NCBI RefSeq assembly: GCF_018069565.1
Contig: NZ_JAGPNL010000002.1
Span: 620,001 to 684,000 of the forward strand
Source of the DNA: Streptomyces tagetis
GTDB lineage: Bacteria; Actinomycetota; Actinomycetes; Streptomycetales; Streptomycetaceae
DNA: 64,000 nucleotides
Reading direction: 5' to 3'
Shown: positions 25,464 to 34,755 of the stretch, piece after piece
Layout: each line of letters opens with the position of its first letter
Position numbering within the stretch: the stretch's first letter is position 1
Made by a program: the position numbers and the translations under genes
Notes under the pieces: generated by a model
Seen by the model: the letters and a program-made list of their open reading frames with translations, nothing else
Told to the model about the DNA's origin: nothing
Database searches by the model: none

Positions 25464-26057
25464 ATGCATAATATGCTTATGGATGGGCGCGAGCAGGAGA
25501 CCCCCGAGCAGCCGGGGGACCCCGGGAAACCGGAGGACTTCGAGCAGCCGGGCGACTTCGGGAAGCCGGGGGAGCCGGAGAAGTCCGCGGAGCCGGAGAA
25601 GTCCGCGGGGCCGGAGAAGTCCGCGGGGCCGCGGGTCCCGCCGGAGGAACTGATCGTCGCCGCGGAGCAGATGCTCCGGTACGTCCGGCACAGCGCCCGG
25701 ACCGGCGGTCTGAGCACCGCCGCCTCCTCGGCGCTGGCCCGGCTGAGCCGCGAGGGCCCGCGACGGCTGACCGGACTCGCCCGCGCCGAGGGCGTCTCCC
25801 AGCCGGGCATGACCCAGCTCGTCACCCGCCTGGAGCGCGCGGGCCTGGTCCGCCGCACCGCCGCCGCGGGCGACGGCCGGGGTGTCCTCGTCGAGCTGAC
25901 CGGCACCGGTCTGGAGGTCCTGGAAAGCCGCCGCGCCGAACGCGCCCGAGCCCTCCAGCACCTCGTCGACCGGCTGACCGAGCCGGAGCGGCAGGCCGTC
26001 GAGACCGCGCTGCTCGCCCTGGCCCGCGTGATCGAGAGCCGGCCCGGCGGCCTGTGA
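25464..26057 (+). CDS. MarR family transcriptional regulator with repetitive N-terminus
   Basis: 197 residues from ATG 25464 (ATGs at 25473 and 25479 are alternatives). Residues 9-56 are Pro/Glu/Gly/Lys-rich, including the hexapeptide EPEKSA repeated three times, and unlike normal MarR sequence. The winged helix follows: GLSTAASSALARLSREGPRRLTGLARAEGVSQPGMTQLVTRLERAGLVRRTAAAGDGR, then a dimerisation helix. The gene is 130 bases upstream of an MFS-USP transporter and probably controls it. The promoter region is unusually AT-rich (about 25441-25485) and contains a near-palindromic CATAATATG. Confidence 0.9.
   Translation: MHNMLMDGREQETPEQPGDPGKPEDFEQPGDFGKPGEPEKSAEPEKSAGPEKSAGPRVPPEELIVAAEQMLRYVRHSARTGGLSTAASSALARLSREGPRRLTGLARAEGVSQPGMTQLVTRLERAGLVRRTAAAGDGRGVLVELTGTGLEVLESRRAERARALQHLVDRLTEPERQAVETALLALARVIESRPGGL
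25572..25625 (+). repeat. Three 18-bp tandem repeats in the MarR gene
   Basis: Units at 25572-25589, 25590-25607 and 25608-25625 (consensus GAGCCGGAGAAGTCCGCG; the third differs at one base) encode EPEKSA, EPEKSA, GPEKSA. They lie in the nonconserved N-terminal extension. Confidence 0.85.
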
Positions 26058-26187
26058 CCGCGCCGGCCGCACCCGCCCGCCCGTGCGCCCGCCGCACCCG
26101 CGCGCGCATCCGTCCGCCCCGCCCGCGCATCCGCCCGTCCGTCCGGAAAACCCTCCCGTCCCCCTCTCACGCGAAAGAGAACCGCAC

Positions 26188-27933
26188 ATGAGCGCACCGC
26201 ACGGAAAGGCCACCAGTCCCCTCCGGCAGCCCAAGGCCGTCTGGGCCGTCGCCTTCGCCTGCGTGATCTCGTTCATGGGCATCGGTCTGGTCGACCCGAT
26301 CCTGCCCGCCCTCGCCGAGAACCTGCACGCGACCCCCAGCCAGGTCTCCCTGCTCTTCAGCAGCTACCTGATCGTCACCGCCGTGGCGATGCTCTTCGTC
26401 GGCTGGGTCTCCAGCCGCATCGGCGCCAAGCGCACCCTGATCGTCGGCCTCGCCGTCATCGTCGTCTTCTCCGCCCTCGCCGGCGCCTCCGGTTCCATCG
26501 ACGGCATCGTCGGCTTCCGCGCCGGCTGGGGACTGGGCAACGCCCTGTTCATCGCCACCTCCCTCGCCGTCATCGTGGCCTCCGCGAGCGGCGGCTTCGG
26601 CGGCGCGATCATCCTCTACGAGACCGCCCTCGGCCTCGGCATCGCCGTCGGCCCGCTGCTCGGCGGCGAACTCGGCGCCATGAGCTGGCGCGGTCCCTTC
26701 TTCGGCGTCGCCGCCCTCATGGCCGTCGCGCTCCTCGCCACCCTCGCCTTCGTGCCCCACCTGCCCCGGCCGAAGCAGCGGACCTCACCCCTCGCCCCGC
26801 TGAGGGCCCTGCGCCACCGCGGCCTGCTCACCATGGGCATCATGGCCCTGCTGTACAACTGGGGCTTCTTCACCATGCTGGGCTACGCCCCGTACCCGAT
26901 GGAGCTGGACGCCCACCACCTCGGCCTGGTCTTCACCGCGTGGGGCCTGCTCGTCGCCGCCTTCAGCGTCTTCGTCGCCCCGCGCCTCCAGGCCCGGTAC
27001 GGCACCGCGCCCGTCCTCTACGCCAACCTGCTCGGCCTCTCCGTCGTCATGGCCGTCATCGCCGCCGGAGTCGCCACCCCGTCCGTCGTCATCGTCGCGG
27101 TCATCGTCAGCGGCGCCTTCATCGGCATCAACAACACCCTCACCACCCAGGCCGTCATGCTGGTCTCCCCGGTCGAGCGGCCGGTGGCGTCCTCCGCGTA
27201 CGGCTTCCTCCGCTTCATCGGCGGCGGCCTCGCGCCCTACGTCGCCGGCCGGCTCGCCGACGCCACCGACCTGAGCATCCCCTTCTACCTCGGCGCCGGG
27301 ACCTTCCTCCTCGCCATCCCGGTCCTCGCCTGCGGACACCGGCTGCTGGCCCGCGCCGAGACGGCGGGCGCGGACGCCGAGCCGGTGGCACCGGCGCTCA
27401 CCCGCGTCGGCTCCCCGACGGTGCTCGGCACGCCGCCCGTGATCGTCGCCGTCGGCGCCCACGACCGGGCCGCCGCCATCGTGGACGCCGCCGCCCGGCT
27501 CGCCGAGGGCACCGGCAGCCCCCTGGAGGTCGTCCATGTGCGGCAGACCGCCGTCGTCGAGGGGCAGGCCGTCCGGACCGAGACCGACGAACAGGCCCGT
27601 ACCGCCGTGACCGCCCACCTCGACCGGCTCGCCGGCCGCGGCGTCACCGTCACCGGGCAGATCCTCACCAGCGTCGGCGACCACGCCGCCGCGGGCCGCG
27701 CCCTCGCCCGGCACGCCACCGACGCCGGGGCCCGTACGGTCGCCTTCGGACGCTCCCCGCGCGGACCCCTCGCCCAGTTCGCCGACGGCAGCTTCACCAG
27801 CGCCCTCATCCACGACGCCGCCTGCACCGTGGTCCTCGTCGACCCGGAGGCGGAGCCGCGGCCCCTGACCGCCGCCACCCTCGGCGACCTGCGCGCGCGG
27901 GCGGCGGACGCCGACCGGCTCAGCGGCCGATGA
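26188..27933 (+). CDS. MFS transporter fused to a C-terminal universal stress protein domain
   Basis: 581 residues from ATG 26188 (GAAAGAGA upstream). Residues about 15-395 form a 12-helix MFS drug-efflux type carrier, with [16 protein letters not shown] as the motif between helices 2 and 3 and [18 protein letters not shown] typical of DHA1 exporters. Residues about 413-555 form a USP domain: [36 protein letters not shown], then a terminal [16 protein letters not shown] and CTVVLVD, the usual nucleotide-binding region. A membrane carrier with a cytosolic nucleotide-sensing domain suggests ATP- or stress-gated export. Its 3' end overlaps the convergent response regulator by 14 bases. Confidence 0.92.
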   Translation: MSAPHGKATSPLRQPKAVWAVAFACVISFMGIGLVDPILPALAENLHATPSQVSLLFSSYLIVTAVAMLFVGWVSSRIGAKRTLIVGLAVIVVFSALAGASGSIDGIVGFRAGWGLGNALFIATSLAVIVASASGGFGGAIILYETALGLGIAVGPLLGGELGAMSWRGPFFGVAALMAVALLATLAFVPHLPRPKQRTSPLAPLRALRHRGLLTMGIMALLYNWGFFTMLGYAPYPMELDAHHLGLVFTAWGLLVAAFSVFVAPRLQARYGTAPVLYANLLGLSVVMAVIAAGVATPSVVIVAVIVSGAFIGINNTLTTQAVMLVSPVERPVASSAYGFLRFIGGGLAPYVAGRLADATDLSIPFYLGAGTFLLAIPVLACGHRLLARAETAGADAEPVAPALTRVGSPTVLGTPPVIVAVGAHDRAAAIVDAAARLAEGTGSPLEVVHVRQTAVVEGQAVRTETDEQARTAVTAHLDRLAGRGVTVTGQILTSVGDHAAAGRALARHATDAGARTVAFGRSPRGPLAQFADGSFTSALIHDAACTVVLVDPEAEPRPLTAATLGDLRARAADADRLSGR

Positions 27934-28570
27934 GCCCGAGCCCGGTGGCCGCGGCGACCGCGGCGGTACGGGAGTCGACGCCGAGCTTGGCGTAGACCCG
28001 GCCCAGATGGGACTTGACCGTGCCCTCGGTCAGATGGAGCCGCGCGGCGATGAGCTGGTTGGACAGTCCCTCCGCGACCAGGGCCAGCACCTCGGTCTCC
28101 CGCCGGGTCAGGGAGGTGTGCGGCTCGCGCAGCCGGGTCAGCAGCCGGTCCGCGACGGCCGGCGCCAGCGCGCTGCGGCCCGCCGCCGCGGTGCGCACGG
28201 CCGCCGCCAGTTCCTCCGGCGGCGCGTCCTTGAGCAGGTAGCCGGTGGCACCCGCCTCGATGGCGGGCAGGGTGTCGGCGTCCGTGTCGTACGTCGTGAC
28301 GACCAGGACGCGCGGAGCGCCGGGGGGCGCGGTGATGGCGGCCGTGGCCTCGGCGCCGTTCATGCCGCCGCCGAACCGCAGGTCCATCAGGACGACGTCG
28401 ATGCCGCCTAGCGCCGCCCGCGCCACGGCCTCCTCCGCGGTCGCCGCCTCGGCGGCCACCGTGATCCCCTCCTCGGTCTCCAGCACCGCGCGCAGCCCGG
28501 CCCGTACGACCGGGTGGTCGTCGGCGAGCAGCAGACGGATCGGGGTCGGCGTCGGGGGCGTGTCGGTCAC
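27920..28570 (-). CDS. NarL/FixJ-type LuxR response regulator
   Basis: 216 residues from GTG 28570, overlapping the kinase stop (GTGA). Receiver domain: [16 protein letters not shown], phospho-acceptor Asp in [18 protein letters not shown], and [15 protein letters not shown]. LuxR helix-turn-helix: [18 protein letters not shown] to [18 protein letters not shown]. Its stop codon lies inside the 3' end of the opposing transporter gene. It partners the kinase at 28567-29811. Confidence 0.94.
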   Translation of the reverse strand: MTDTPPTPTPIRLLLADDHPVVRAGLRAVLETEEGITVAAEAATAEEAVARAALGGIDVVLMDLRFGGGMNGAEATAAITAPPGAPRVLVVTTYDTDADTLPAIEAGATGYLLKDAPPEELAAAVRTAAAGRSALAPAVADRLLTRLREPHTSLTRRETEVLALVAEGLSNQLIAARLHLTEGTVKSHLGRVYAKLGVDSRTAAVAAATGLGLIGR

Positions 28571-29811
28571 GGCCGGTCCTCGGGGTCGGGAGGGGCAGGG
28601 GAGGCGGGAGGGACAGGAGAGTCGGGGTCGGGGTCGAGGGGGAGCCGGACGGTGAGCGCGGTGCCCGCGCCCGGCGCGGACTCCACGGCGAGCGTGCCGC
28701 CGACCGCCCGCACCCGCGCCCGCATCGCCGCCAGCCCGAACCCGCCCGTCTCCGCCGCCGGGGCGCGCACCGCCGCCGGATCGAAGCCCGCCCCGTCGTC
28801 GCCGACGCGCAGCACGACGGCGTCGTCGAGGTAGGCGAGGGCGACCTCGGCGATCCGGGCGTCCGCGTGCGCGACCGTGTTGCCCAGCGCGGACTGGGCG
28901 ACCCGCAGCAGCGCCACCTCCCGCGCCGTCGGCAGCGGACGGGGCCGCCCGGTGAGCCGGAACCGGGCGATGAGCGGATGCCGTTCGCCGGTGGTGGCGC
29001 AGAGCCGGTCCAGCGCGTCGGCGAGGGTGGTGTCGTCCAGGGCGGGCGGCGACAGCGCGGCGACGAAGCGGCGGGCCTCGGCGAGGCTGTCCACCGCGGT
29101 CTGCCGGGCCTGGCCCACATGGGTGAGGGCCCGCTCGGGCCGGCCGGGCAGCGCCCGTTCGGCGGCCCGCAGCAGCAACTGGATGCTGGACAGCCCCTGC
29201 GCGAGGGTGTCGTGGATCTCCCGCGCCAGCCGCTCGCGCTCCTCCAGCACACCCGCCGCCCGCTGCGCCTCGGCCAGATCGGCGCGCGTGGCGGTCAGCT
29301 CCTCGATCAGCCGGCGCCGCCCCTCGCTCTCCCGGGACAGCGCCTGGTAGCCCCAGACCACCGCCACGGCGACCGCCGCCCCGAGCGCCGGGCCGATCAC
29401 GACGGCCGCGGTGAGCGAACCCTGATGCGCGGCGAAGGCGGTGATCGCCGCGACGGCGGTGGCCGCGACCGCCGCCGGCCCGGCCCGGCGCGGCAGCAGA
29501 TGGAGCTGGACGAAGTAGAGGGGAAAGGCCAGCCACACGCCCTCGGCCGACAGCGCCAGCAGCGCCAGCCACACCGCGCCGAGCGCGCCGAGCCACAGCG
29601 CGGCCCCCCGGCGCGAGCCGCGCACCGAGGACAGCGCGGGGCCCAGGGCGTACACCGCGCCGAGCACCGCGGCCATCACGACGACGGCCGCCGCGTGCGG
29701 ACGCCCGTCCGCCACCGCGCGTGCCGCCGCCAGCACCAGCAGCCCGGCGACGAGCAGGTGCAGGCTCCAGTCCAGGGCCCGGGTGGTGGGAGTCAGCGCG
29801 TTCACGATCAC
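28567..29811 (-). CDS. NarL-family sensor histidine kinase with membrane sensor region
   Basis: 414 residues from GTG 29811 (GTG 29805 is equally possible). About six hydrophobic segments occupy residues 15-165. The HisKA_3 box is [22 protein letters not shown], and the HATPase_c part includes [18 protein letters not shown] and GDDGAGFDP then [12 protein letters not shown]. The C-terminus is a Pro/Asp-rich tail. It forms an operon with the regulator; the ABC exporter genes 206 bases away, divergently transcribed, are likely targets, as such pairs commonly control. Confidence 0.92.
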   Translation of the reverse strand: MIVNALTPTTRALDWSLHLLVAGLLVLAAARAVADGRPHAAAVVVMAAVLGAVYALGPALSSVRGSRRGAALWLGALGAVWLALLALSAEGVWLAFPLYFVQLHLLPRRAGPAAVAATAVAAITAFAAHQGSLTAAVVIGPALGAAVAVAVVWGYQALSRESEGRRRLIEELTATRADLAEAQRAAGVLEERERLAREIHDTLAQGLSSIQLLLRAAERALPGRPERALTHVGQARQTAVDSLAEARRFVAALSPPALDDTTLADALDRLCATTGERHPLIARFRLTGRPRPLPTAREVALLRVAQSALGNTVAHADARIAEVALAYLDDAVVLRVGDDGAGFDPAAVRAPAAETGGFGLAAMRARVRAVGGTLAVESAPGAGTALTVRLPLDPDPDSPVPPASPAPPDPEDRP

Positions 29812-30017
29812 CCCAGCCTACGGACCCCGGCGCGGGCGCACATCCGACGAAAGTGAGAGTTCCGCACGCCACCTTCGGCCCGCGAAGTCCGCGCCCACGG
29901 CCGATGCCCGCACCGCCCCCGGTCGGCGACGGTGGGGACACGCCGCCGGTCCGTCACCCGGCCGGCCCGCCTCCCCCGCCGGGGAGCCTCCACCGTCGCC
30001 GAGAAAGCGGGCAAGAC

Positions 30018-31106
30018 GTGTTCGTCGCCTTGAGAGACCTGACGTACGCCAAGGGCCGGTTCGCCCTGATGGGCACCGTCGTGGTCCTGATCACCCTCCT
30101 GGTCGGACTGTTGTCCGGTCTCACCGCGGGCCTCGCCCGCGAGAACGTCTCCGCCGTCACCGCCCTGCCGGCGGACCGGATCGCCTTCGCCGCGCCACCC
30201 GGCGGCCAGGAGCTGTCGTACGCCAACTCCACCGTCACCGAGGACCAGTGGACCCGCTGGGCCGGTGTCCCCGGGGTCCGCTCCGCCGACCCGCTGGGCA
30301 TCGCCACCACCCGGGCCGTCGCCGGGGACCGCAGCGAGGGCGTCTCCGTCTTCGGCGTCGAGCCCGGCTCCCGGCTGGCCCCGGACGGCGTCCGCCTCGA
30401 CGACCGTACGGTGGTCCTCTCCTCCGGCACCGCCGAGGGGCTCGGCGTCCGGGCGGGCGATGCCGTCACCCTCGCCGGGCAGCGGCTCACCGTCGCCACC
30501 ACCGCCACCGGCCTCGCCTTCAGCCACACGCCCGTGGTGTGGACGAGCCTCGGCACCTGGCGGGCCGTCGCGCCGCCCACCGGCGCCGCCGACGGGAACA
30601 CCGCCACGGTCATCGCCCTGGACACCGGTTCCGGCACCGACACCGCGGCCGGCGACCGCGCGGCCGGCACCCGCACCGTCACCAAGGACGACTCGCTCTC
30701 CGCGATCGGCTCCTACTCCGCCGAGAACGGCTCCCTGCAACTCATGCGCGGATTCCTCTTCGCCATCTCCGCGCTGGTCGTCGGCGCCTTCTTCACCGTG
30801 TGGACCATCCAGCGCGGCGGCGACATCGCCGTCCTCAAGGCGCTGGGCGCCACCACCTCGGGGCTGCTGCGCGACGCCCTCGCCCAGGCCGTGATCCTGC
30901 TGGCCGTCGGGACCGCCGTCGGCACCGCGGGCGCCGCCGCCATCGGCGCGGCCGTCTCCGGATCGGCCGTCCCCTTCGTCCTGGAACCCGCGACCGTCCT
31001 GGTCCCCGCCGCCGTGATGGTCCTCCTCGGCGGCCTCGGCGCCGCCCTCGCGGTCCGCCGCATCACCTCCGTCGACCCGCTGACCGCCCTGGGGAGCGCC
31101 CGATGA
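30018..31106 (+). CDS. ABC transporter permease, FtsX/MacB type
   Basis: 362 residues from GTG 30018. One N-terminal helix (FALMGTVVVLITLLVGLLSGL) precedes a large extracellular domain (about 45-235), then three helices, beginning with LMRGFLFAISALVVGAFFTVWTIQRGGDIAVLKALGATT, the FtsX signature. It has the 4-helix layout of DevC/MacB-like exporters. The stop overlaps the ATPase ATG (ATGA). The longer upstream frame lacks a start with a ribosome site. The pair may export or extrude a lipid or peptide from the membrane outer leaflet. Confidence 0.92.
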   Translation: MFVALRDLTYAKGRFALMGTVVVLITLLVGLLSGLTAGLARENVSAVTALPADRIAFAAPPGGQELSYANSTVTEDQWTRWAGVPGVRSADPLGIATTRAVAGDRSEGVSVFGVEPGSRLAPDGVRLDDRTVVLSSGTAEGLGVRAGDAVTLAGQRLTVATTATGLAFSHTPVVWTSLGTWRAVAPPTGAADGNTATVIALDTGSGTDTAAGDRAAGTRTVTKDDSLSAIGSYSAENGSLQLMRGFLFAISALVVGAFFTVWTIQRGGDIAVLKALGATTSGLLRDALAQAVILLAVGTAVGTAGAAAIGAAVSGSAVPFVLEPATVLVPAAVMVLLGGLGAALAVRRITSVDPLTALGSAR

Positions 31107-31786
31107 GCCTGCGCCTGAACGACATCACCCTCACCTACCCCGACGGCGACGGCCGCCTCACCGCCCTGGACCGGGTCACCCTGGACGTCCCGCGCGGCAG
31201 CCTCACCGCCGTCATCGGCCCCTCCGGCTCCGGCAAGTCCAGCCTCCTGGCCGTCGCCGCGACCCTCATCACCCCCGACTCCGGCACCGTCACCGTGGAC
31301 GGCACCGACACCGCCGGCCTGAGCCGCGCCGCCCTCGCCGAACTGCGCCGGCGGCAGATCGGCATCGTCTTCCAGCAGCCCAACCTGCTGCCCGCGCTGA
31401 CCGCCGCCGAACAACTCCAGGTGATGGCCCACCTCGACGGCCGCAGCCCGCGCGCCGCCCGGGGCCGGGCCCTGGAACTCCTCGACGCCGTCGGCCTCGC
31501 CGACCGGGCCGGACGCCGCCCCCACCAGCTCTCCGGAGGCCAGCGCCAGCGCGTCAACATCGCCCGCGCCCTCATGAACGACCCCGGTGTCCTGCTCGTC
31601 GACGAGCCCACCAGCGCCCTCGACCACGAACGGGGCGCGGCCGTCATCGACCTGCTCACCCGGCTCACCCGCGAACGGGACACCGCCACGGTGCTGGTCA
31701 CCCACGACCACGCCCACCTGACCGCGGCCGACCGGATCACCGAGGTCCACGACGGACGCCTGCGGCACGCCACACCGGCCGGTTGA
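31103..31786 (+). CDS. ABC transporter ATP-binding protein, LolD/MacB type
   Basis: 227 residues: Walker A GPSGSGKSS, Q-loop IVFQQPNLLPALTAAEQL, signature LSGGQRQRVNIARALMNDP, Walker B VLLVDEPTSALD and switch His VLVTHDH. Length and motifs match the MacB/LolD/FtsE subfamily that pairs with FtsX-like permeases. It is co-translated with the permease gene. Confidence 0.95.
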   Translation: MSLRLNDITLTYPDGDGRLTALDRVTLDVPRGSLTAVIGPSGSGKSSLLAVAATLITPDSGTVTVDGTDTAGLSRAALAELRRRQIGIVFQQPNLLPALTAAEQLQVMAHLDGRSPRAARGRALELLDAVGLADRAGRRPHQLSGGQRQRVNIARALMNDPGVLLVDEPTSALDHERGAAVIDLLTRLTRERDTATVLVTHDHAHLTAADRITEVHDGRLRHATPAG

Positions 31787-31819
31787 CCGGCGCGGGCGCC
31801 CCGGCGTCCACGGGCCCGC

Positions 31820-32251
31820 TCAGTCCCCGTCGTCCCCGCTGTCCCCGCCGTCGTCGGGCATCAGCCGGGCGGCGGTGCCGGGCGGGCCGATCCGCATCCC
31901 GGGCCGGCGCCGGTGCACGGTCAGGTAGGCCACCCCGTCCGGGCCGGCCTCCAGCGCGCGGGTGGAGCCGTGGGGGAGCCAGGTCAGCATCCCGGGCCGC
32001 AGCGCGTGCTCCCCGTCGGAGCCGGTCAGCGAGGCCGCGCCGTCCAGGACGAGGAGCAGGACGTCGAGGTCGGGTTCCCTGTGGGTGCCGACCCGGCCGC
32101 CCGCCGGGACGCGGACCACGTTCGCGTCGAGCTGCCGTCCCGGCTCGGCGAGCCGCCACAGCGCGCCGGACGATTCCGCCCCCGGCGCCAGGAGCGCCGC
32201 CGTGTCGGCGAGGACGCGCGGCAGGGGAGCGCCGCCGTCTTCCACTGTCAT
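31820..32251 (-). CDS. Cupin domain protein
   Basis: 143 residues. A single cupin barrel is indicated by VPAGGRVGTHREPDLDVLLLVLDGAASLTG and the second motif LRPGMLTWLPHGSTRALEAG. The metal set is only partly present (H in GTHRE and in PHGSTR). The tail after residue 120 is Asp/Gly-rich. It is divergent from nsrR, sharing a 150-bp intergenic region with an NsrR-like site, so it may be part of the nitric oxide response, or sense or bind a small molecule. The enzyme role is unclear. Confidence 0.8.
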   Translation of the reverse strand: MTVEDGGAPLPRVLADTAALLAPGAESSGALWRLAEPGRQLDANVVRVPAGGRVGTHREPDLDVLLLVLDGAASLTGSDGEHALRPGMLTWLPHGSTRALEAGPDGVAYLTVHRRRPGMRIGPPGTAARLMPDDGGDSGDDGD

Positions 32252-32362
32252 CGGGTGTCACCGTCCGCTGCTCGCAACCCGGCCCGCACACCGCCCGGTT
32301 GGGCGGCCGGTCCCCGCGGCCCGACGGGGTGACGCACTCCACACACCCCACTGCCGCAGTCA

Positions 32363-32385
32363 AAGAAGAATTTAGCATGCGTATT
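32363..32385 (-). promoter_or_regulatory. NsrR-like operator upstream of nsrR
   Basis: Read on the minus strand, the 23-mer runs AATACGCATGCTAAATTC then TTCTT. It shares the AA-n-ACGCAT start and TT end with the site before hmp. It lies 17 bases before the nsrR start, consistent with autorepression, and could also reach the divergent cupin promoter. Confidence 0.65.
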
Positions 32386-32401
32386 TGCTAGCGTCCGGAA
32401 C

Positions 32402-32848
32402 GTGCGGCTGACGAAGTTCACCGACCTGGCGCTGCGTTCCGTGATGCGCCTGGCGGTCGTGAGAGACGGTGGCGACCCGCTGACCACCCGCGAGGTGGCC
32501 GAGGCGGTGGGGGTCCCGTACACCCACGCGGCGAAGGCCGTCACGCGCCTGCGACACCTCGGGGTGGTGGAGGCGCGGCGCGGACGCGGCGGCGGGCTGG
32601 CACTGACCGGCTTCGGCCGGCAGGCGTCGGTCGGCTGGCTCGTGCGCGAGCTGGAGGGCGAGGGGGAGGTCGTCGCCTGCGAGGACGATCCCCCGTGCCC
32701 GCTGCGCGCCGCCTGCCGGCTCAGGGGGGCCCTGCGCGCCGCGCAGGAGGCGTTCTACGCCGCGCTCGACCCGCTGACCGTGGCCGATCTCGTCGCCTCG
32801 CCGACCGGGCCGGTCCTGGTCGGCCTGACCTCCCGTCCGCCCGGCTGA
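32402..32848 (+). CDS. nsrR: NsrR, Rrf2-family nitric-oxide-sensing repressor
   Basis: 148 residues from GTG 32402. The Rrf2 winged helix starts MRLTKFTDLALRSVMRLA, with the recognition region VPYTHAAKAVTRLRHLG. The cluster ligands C93, C99 and C105 are at the same positions as in the Streptomyces coelicolor NsrR [4Fe-4S] protein. NO destroys the cluster and releases DNA. It sits 82 bases before flavohaemoglobin, and both promoters carry a similar 23-bp motif. Confidence 0.95.
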   Translation: MRLTKFTDLALRSVMRLAVVRDGGDPLTTREVAEAVGVPYTHAAKAVTRLRHLGVVEARRGRGGGLALTGFGRQASVGWLVRELEGEGEVVACEDDPPCPLRAACRLRGALRAAQEAFYAALDPLTVADLVASPTGPVLVGLTSRPPG

Positions 32849-32886
32849 GGGGGCCGGTTGCCCGTGGGGGTCTCCGTCTGCCGCAT

Positions 32887-32909
32887 AACACGCATCTCAT
32901 CTACCAATT
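32887..32909 (+). promoter_or_regulatory. NsrR operator upstream of flavohaemoglobin
   Basis: AACACGCATCTCATCTACC followed by AATT, 21 bases before the hmp GTG. From memory it resembles closely the site NsrR binds before S. coelicolor hmpA1. It predicts repression of hmp until NO damages the NsrR cluster. Confidence 0.8.
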
Positions 32910-32930
32910 AAGTCAATGAAGGAGTCCGCT

Positions 32931-34127
32931 GTGCTCTCCGAACAGTCCGTCCCCGTGGTCCGGGCCACCCTTCCCGCGGTCGGAGCGGCCATCGGTGACA
33001 TCACCGAGCTGTTCTACCGGAAGATGTTCGCCGCCCACCCCGAACTGCTGCGGGACCTGTTCAACCGGGGCAACCAGGCGAGCGGCGAGCAGCAACGGGC
33101 CCTGGCCGGCTCCATCGCCGCCTTCGCCGGGATGCTGCTGGACCGCCCCGACGAGCGCCCCGACGCGATGCTGTCGCGGATCGCCCACAAGCACGCCTCG
33201 CTCGGCATCACCTCCGACCAGTACAAGATCGTCCACCGCCATCTCTTCGCCGCGATAGCGGAGGTGCTCGGCGACGCCGTCACCCCGGAGGTCGCCGCGG
33301 CCTGGGACGAGGTCTACTGGCTGATGGCGAACGCCCTGGTGGCCATCGAGGCCCGCCTCTACGAGGAGTCCGGCGTCGCCGAGGGCGAGGTCTGGCGCCG
33401 GATGGAGATCGTCGGCCGGCGGGAGCAGAGCCCCGACGCCGTCTCCTTCGACCTGCGGCCCGCCGACGGCCTGCCCCTGCGGCCCTTCCGCCCCGGCCAG
33501 TACGTCAGCGTCCAGTGCGAACTGCCCGACGGAGCCCGGCAGATACGCCAGTACAGCCTCTCCCGCGCACCCGGCCGGCCCGACCGGCGCATCACCGTCA
33601 AGCGGGTCCGGGACGGTGCCGGCCCGGAGGGCGAGGTCTCCTCCTGGCTGCACACCCACGCCCGCGAGGGCGACGTGCTCTCCGTCTCCGAACCCTTCGG
33701 CGACCTGTCGCCGGCCGAGGGAGAGGGCCCGCTGCTGCTCGCCTCCGCCGGCATCGGCGTCACGCCCATGCTGGCCATCCTCGACGACCTGGCCGCCACC
33801 GGCTCGGCCCGCCCGGTGATCGTCGTGCACGCCGACCGCGGCCCCGCCGACCACGCCCACCGCGAGGAGCAGCGCGCGCTGGTCGACGCCCTGCCCGGCG
33901 CCCGGTTCCACCTCTGGTACGAGGAGCCCGGCGACGCGGCGCACGAGGCCGCCACCGGCCGGGCCGACCTCTCCGGCCTGGAGCTGCCCGCGGACCTGAC
34001 GGCCTACCTGTGCGGCCCGGTGCCCTTCATGCGCGCCGTCCGCGGCGACCTGCTGCGCCGCGGGGTGCCCGCCGGGGCCGTCCACTACGAGGTGTTCGGC
34101 CCCGACCTCTGGCTCGCCGAGAGCTGA
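32931..34127 (+). CDS. hmp: Flavohaemoglobin, nitric oxide dioxygenase
   Basis: 398 residues from GTG 32931, which has AAGGAG upstream; an earlier ATG (32916) overlaps that site and is less likely. Globin domain: LSEQSVPVVRATLPAVGAAI, FYRKMFAAHPELLRDLFN, proximal His in RIAHKHASLGI (H88). FAD domain: PGQYVSVQC and RQYSLSRAP. NAD domain: LLASAGIGVTPMLAIL and YLCGPVPFM, ending in HYEVFGPDLW. It oxidises NO to nitrate using NADH and oxygen. It is regulated by the adjacent nsrR. Confidence 0.97.
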   Translation: MLSEQSVPVVRATLPAVGAAIGDITELFYRKMFAAHPELLRDLFNRGNQASGEQQRALAGSIAAFAGMLLDRPDERPDAMLSRIAHKHASLGITSDQYKIVHRHLFAAIAEVLGDAVTPEVAAAWDEVYWLMANALVAIEARLYEESGVAEGEVWRRMEIVGRREQSPDAVSFDLRPADGLPLRPFRPGQYVSVQCELPDGARQIRQYSLSRAPGRPDRRITVKRVRDGAGPEGEVSSWLHTHAREGDVLSVSEPFGDLSPAEGEGPLLLASAGIGVTPMLAILDDLAATGSARPVIVVHADRGPADHAHREEQRALVDALPGARFHLWYEEPGDAAHEAATGRADLSGLELPADLTAYLCGPVPFMRAVRGDLLRRGVPAGAVHYEVFGPDLWLAES

Positions 34128-34140
34128 CCGGCCCCGCCGC

Positions 34141-34168
34141 GCGCCGCCCCGCTCCCGCCGGGCGGCGC
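34141..34168. terminator. Hairpin between hmp and STAS-like gene
   Basis: GCGCCGCCC at 34141-34149 pairs perfectly with 34160-34168 around a 10-base loop, in the 42-bp gap of two convergent genes. Confidence 0.6.
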
Positions 34169-34169
34169 C

Positions 34170-34520
34170 TCAGGCCGCCGCCGTGAACGCCGTGCTGATC
34201 GCGGTGTCGACCCGGGCGTGCACCACCAGGCGCGGACCGGAGCTGTCGGCGTTGTTCTCCAGCAGCCGCCGGACGGGGGCGCTGTGCGCGACGACCGACA
34301 TCAGGACCCCGAGCCGGCCGCACCACTGGTGGGCCCGGAGCACGGCGCTGACGGCGGCGTTCCCGGCGGCCGGCTCGGTGAGCACGATGACGACGGGACG
34401 GGGATGGTGGGCATCGACCAGTCGGGTGATGTGCGTGGCGAGCGCGGCCCGCCCGTCGATCCCCGGGTCCCGGTCCACCCTGATGACCAGGACTCCGTGC
34501 TGCAACGTATGGGACAGCAT
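34170..34520 (-). CDS. STAS-domain-like small protein
   Basis: 116 residues from ATG 34520, preceded by CGGAGG. The sequence LQHGVLVIRVDRDPGIDGRAALATHITRLVDAHHPRPVVIVLTEPAAGNAAVSAVLRAHQWCGRLGVLMSVV (given here in order: strand, helix, strand, loop, helix, strand) follows a STAS beta-alpha order, but the usual DxSGxxxL acceptor loop is replaced by TEPAAGNAAVSAVL. It may be a degenerate anti-sigma antagonist or a ligand-binding STAS protein. It stands alone and converges on hmp. Confidence 0.7.
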   Translation of the reverse strand: MLSHTLQHGVLVIRVDRDPGIDGRAALATHITRLVDAHHPRPVVIVLTEPAAGNAAVSAVLRAHQWCGRLGVLMSVVAHSAPVRRLLENNADSSGPRLVVHARVDTAISTAFTAAA

Positions 34521-34755
34521 CGTGCCTCCGATCCGACGCCTGACGGCGTGTCTGCCTTCAGTGAAAGCCCCGGGTGCCCGGCCCGCAACGCGCCTTCGCG
34601 GGGCGCCCGGGGCAGAGCGGCGTGGTGCTCCCGGGCCCGGTGGACGAGGGTGCCTCCCCGGTCCCGCCTCCCCGCACCCCGGGCACCCGGGCCGGCGCCG
34701 AGGGCGCCGCGTACGATCGACCGGTCCGTCCTCGACCCCGTAGGGAGCCCGACCG

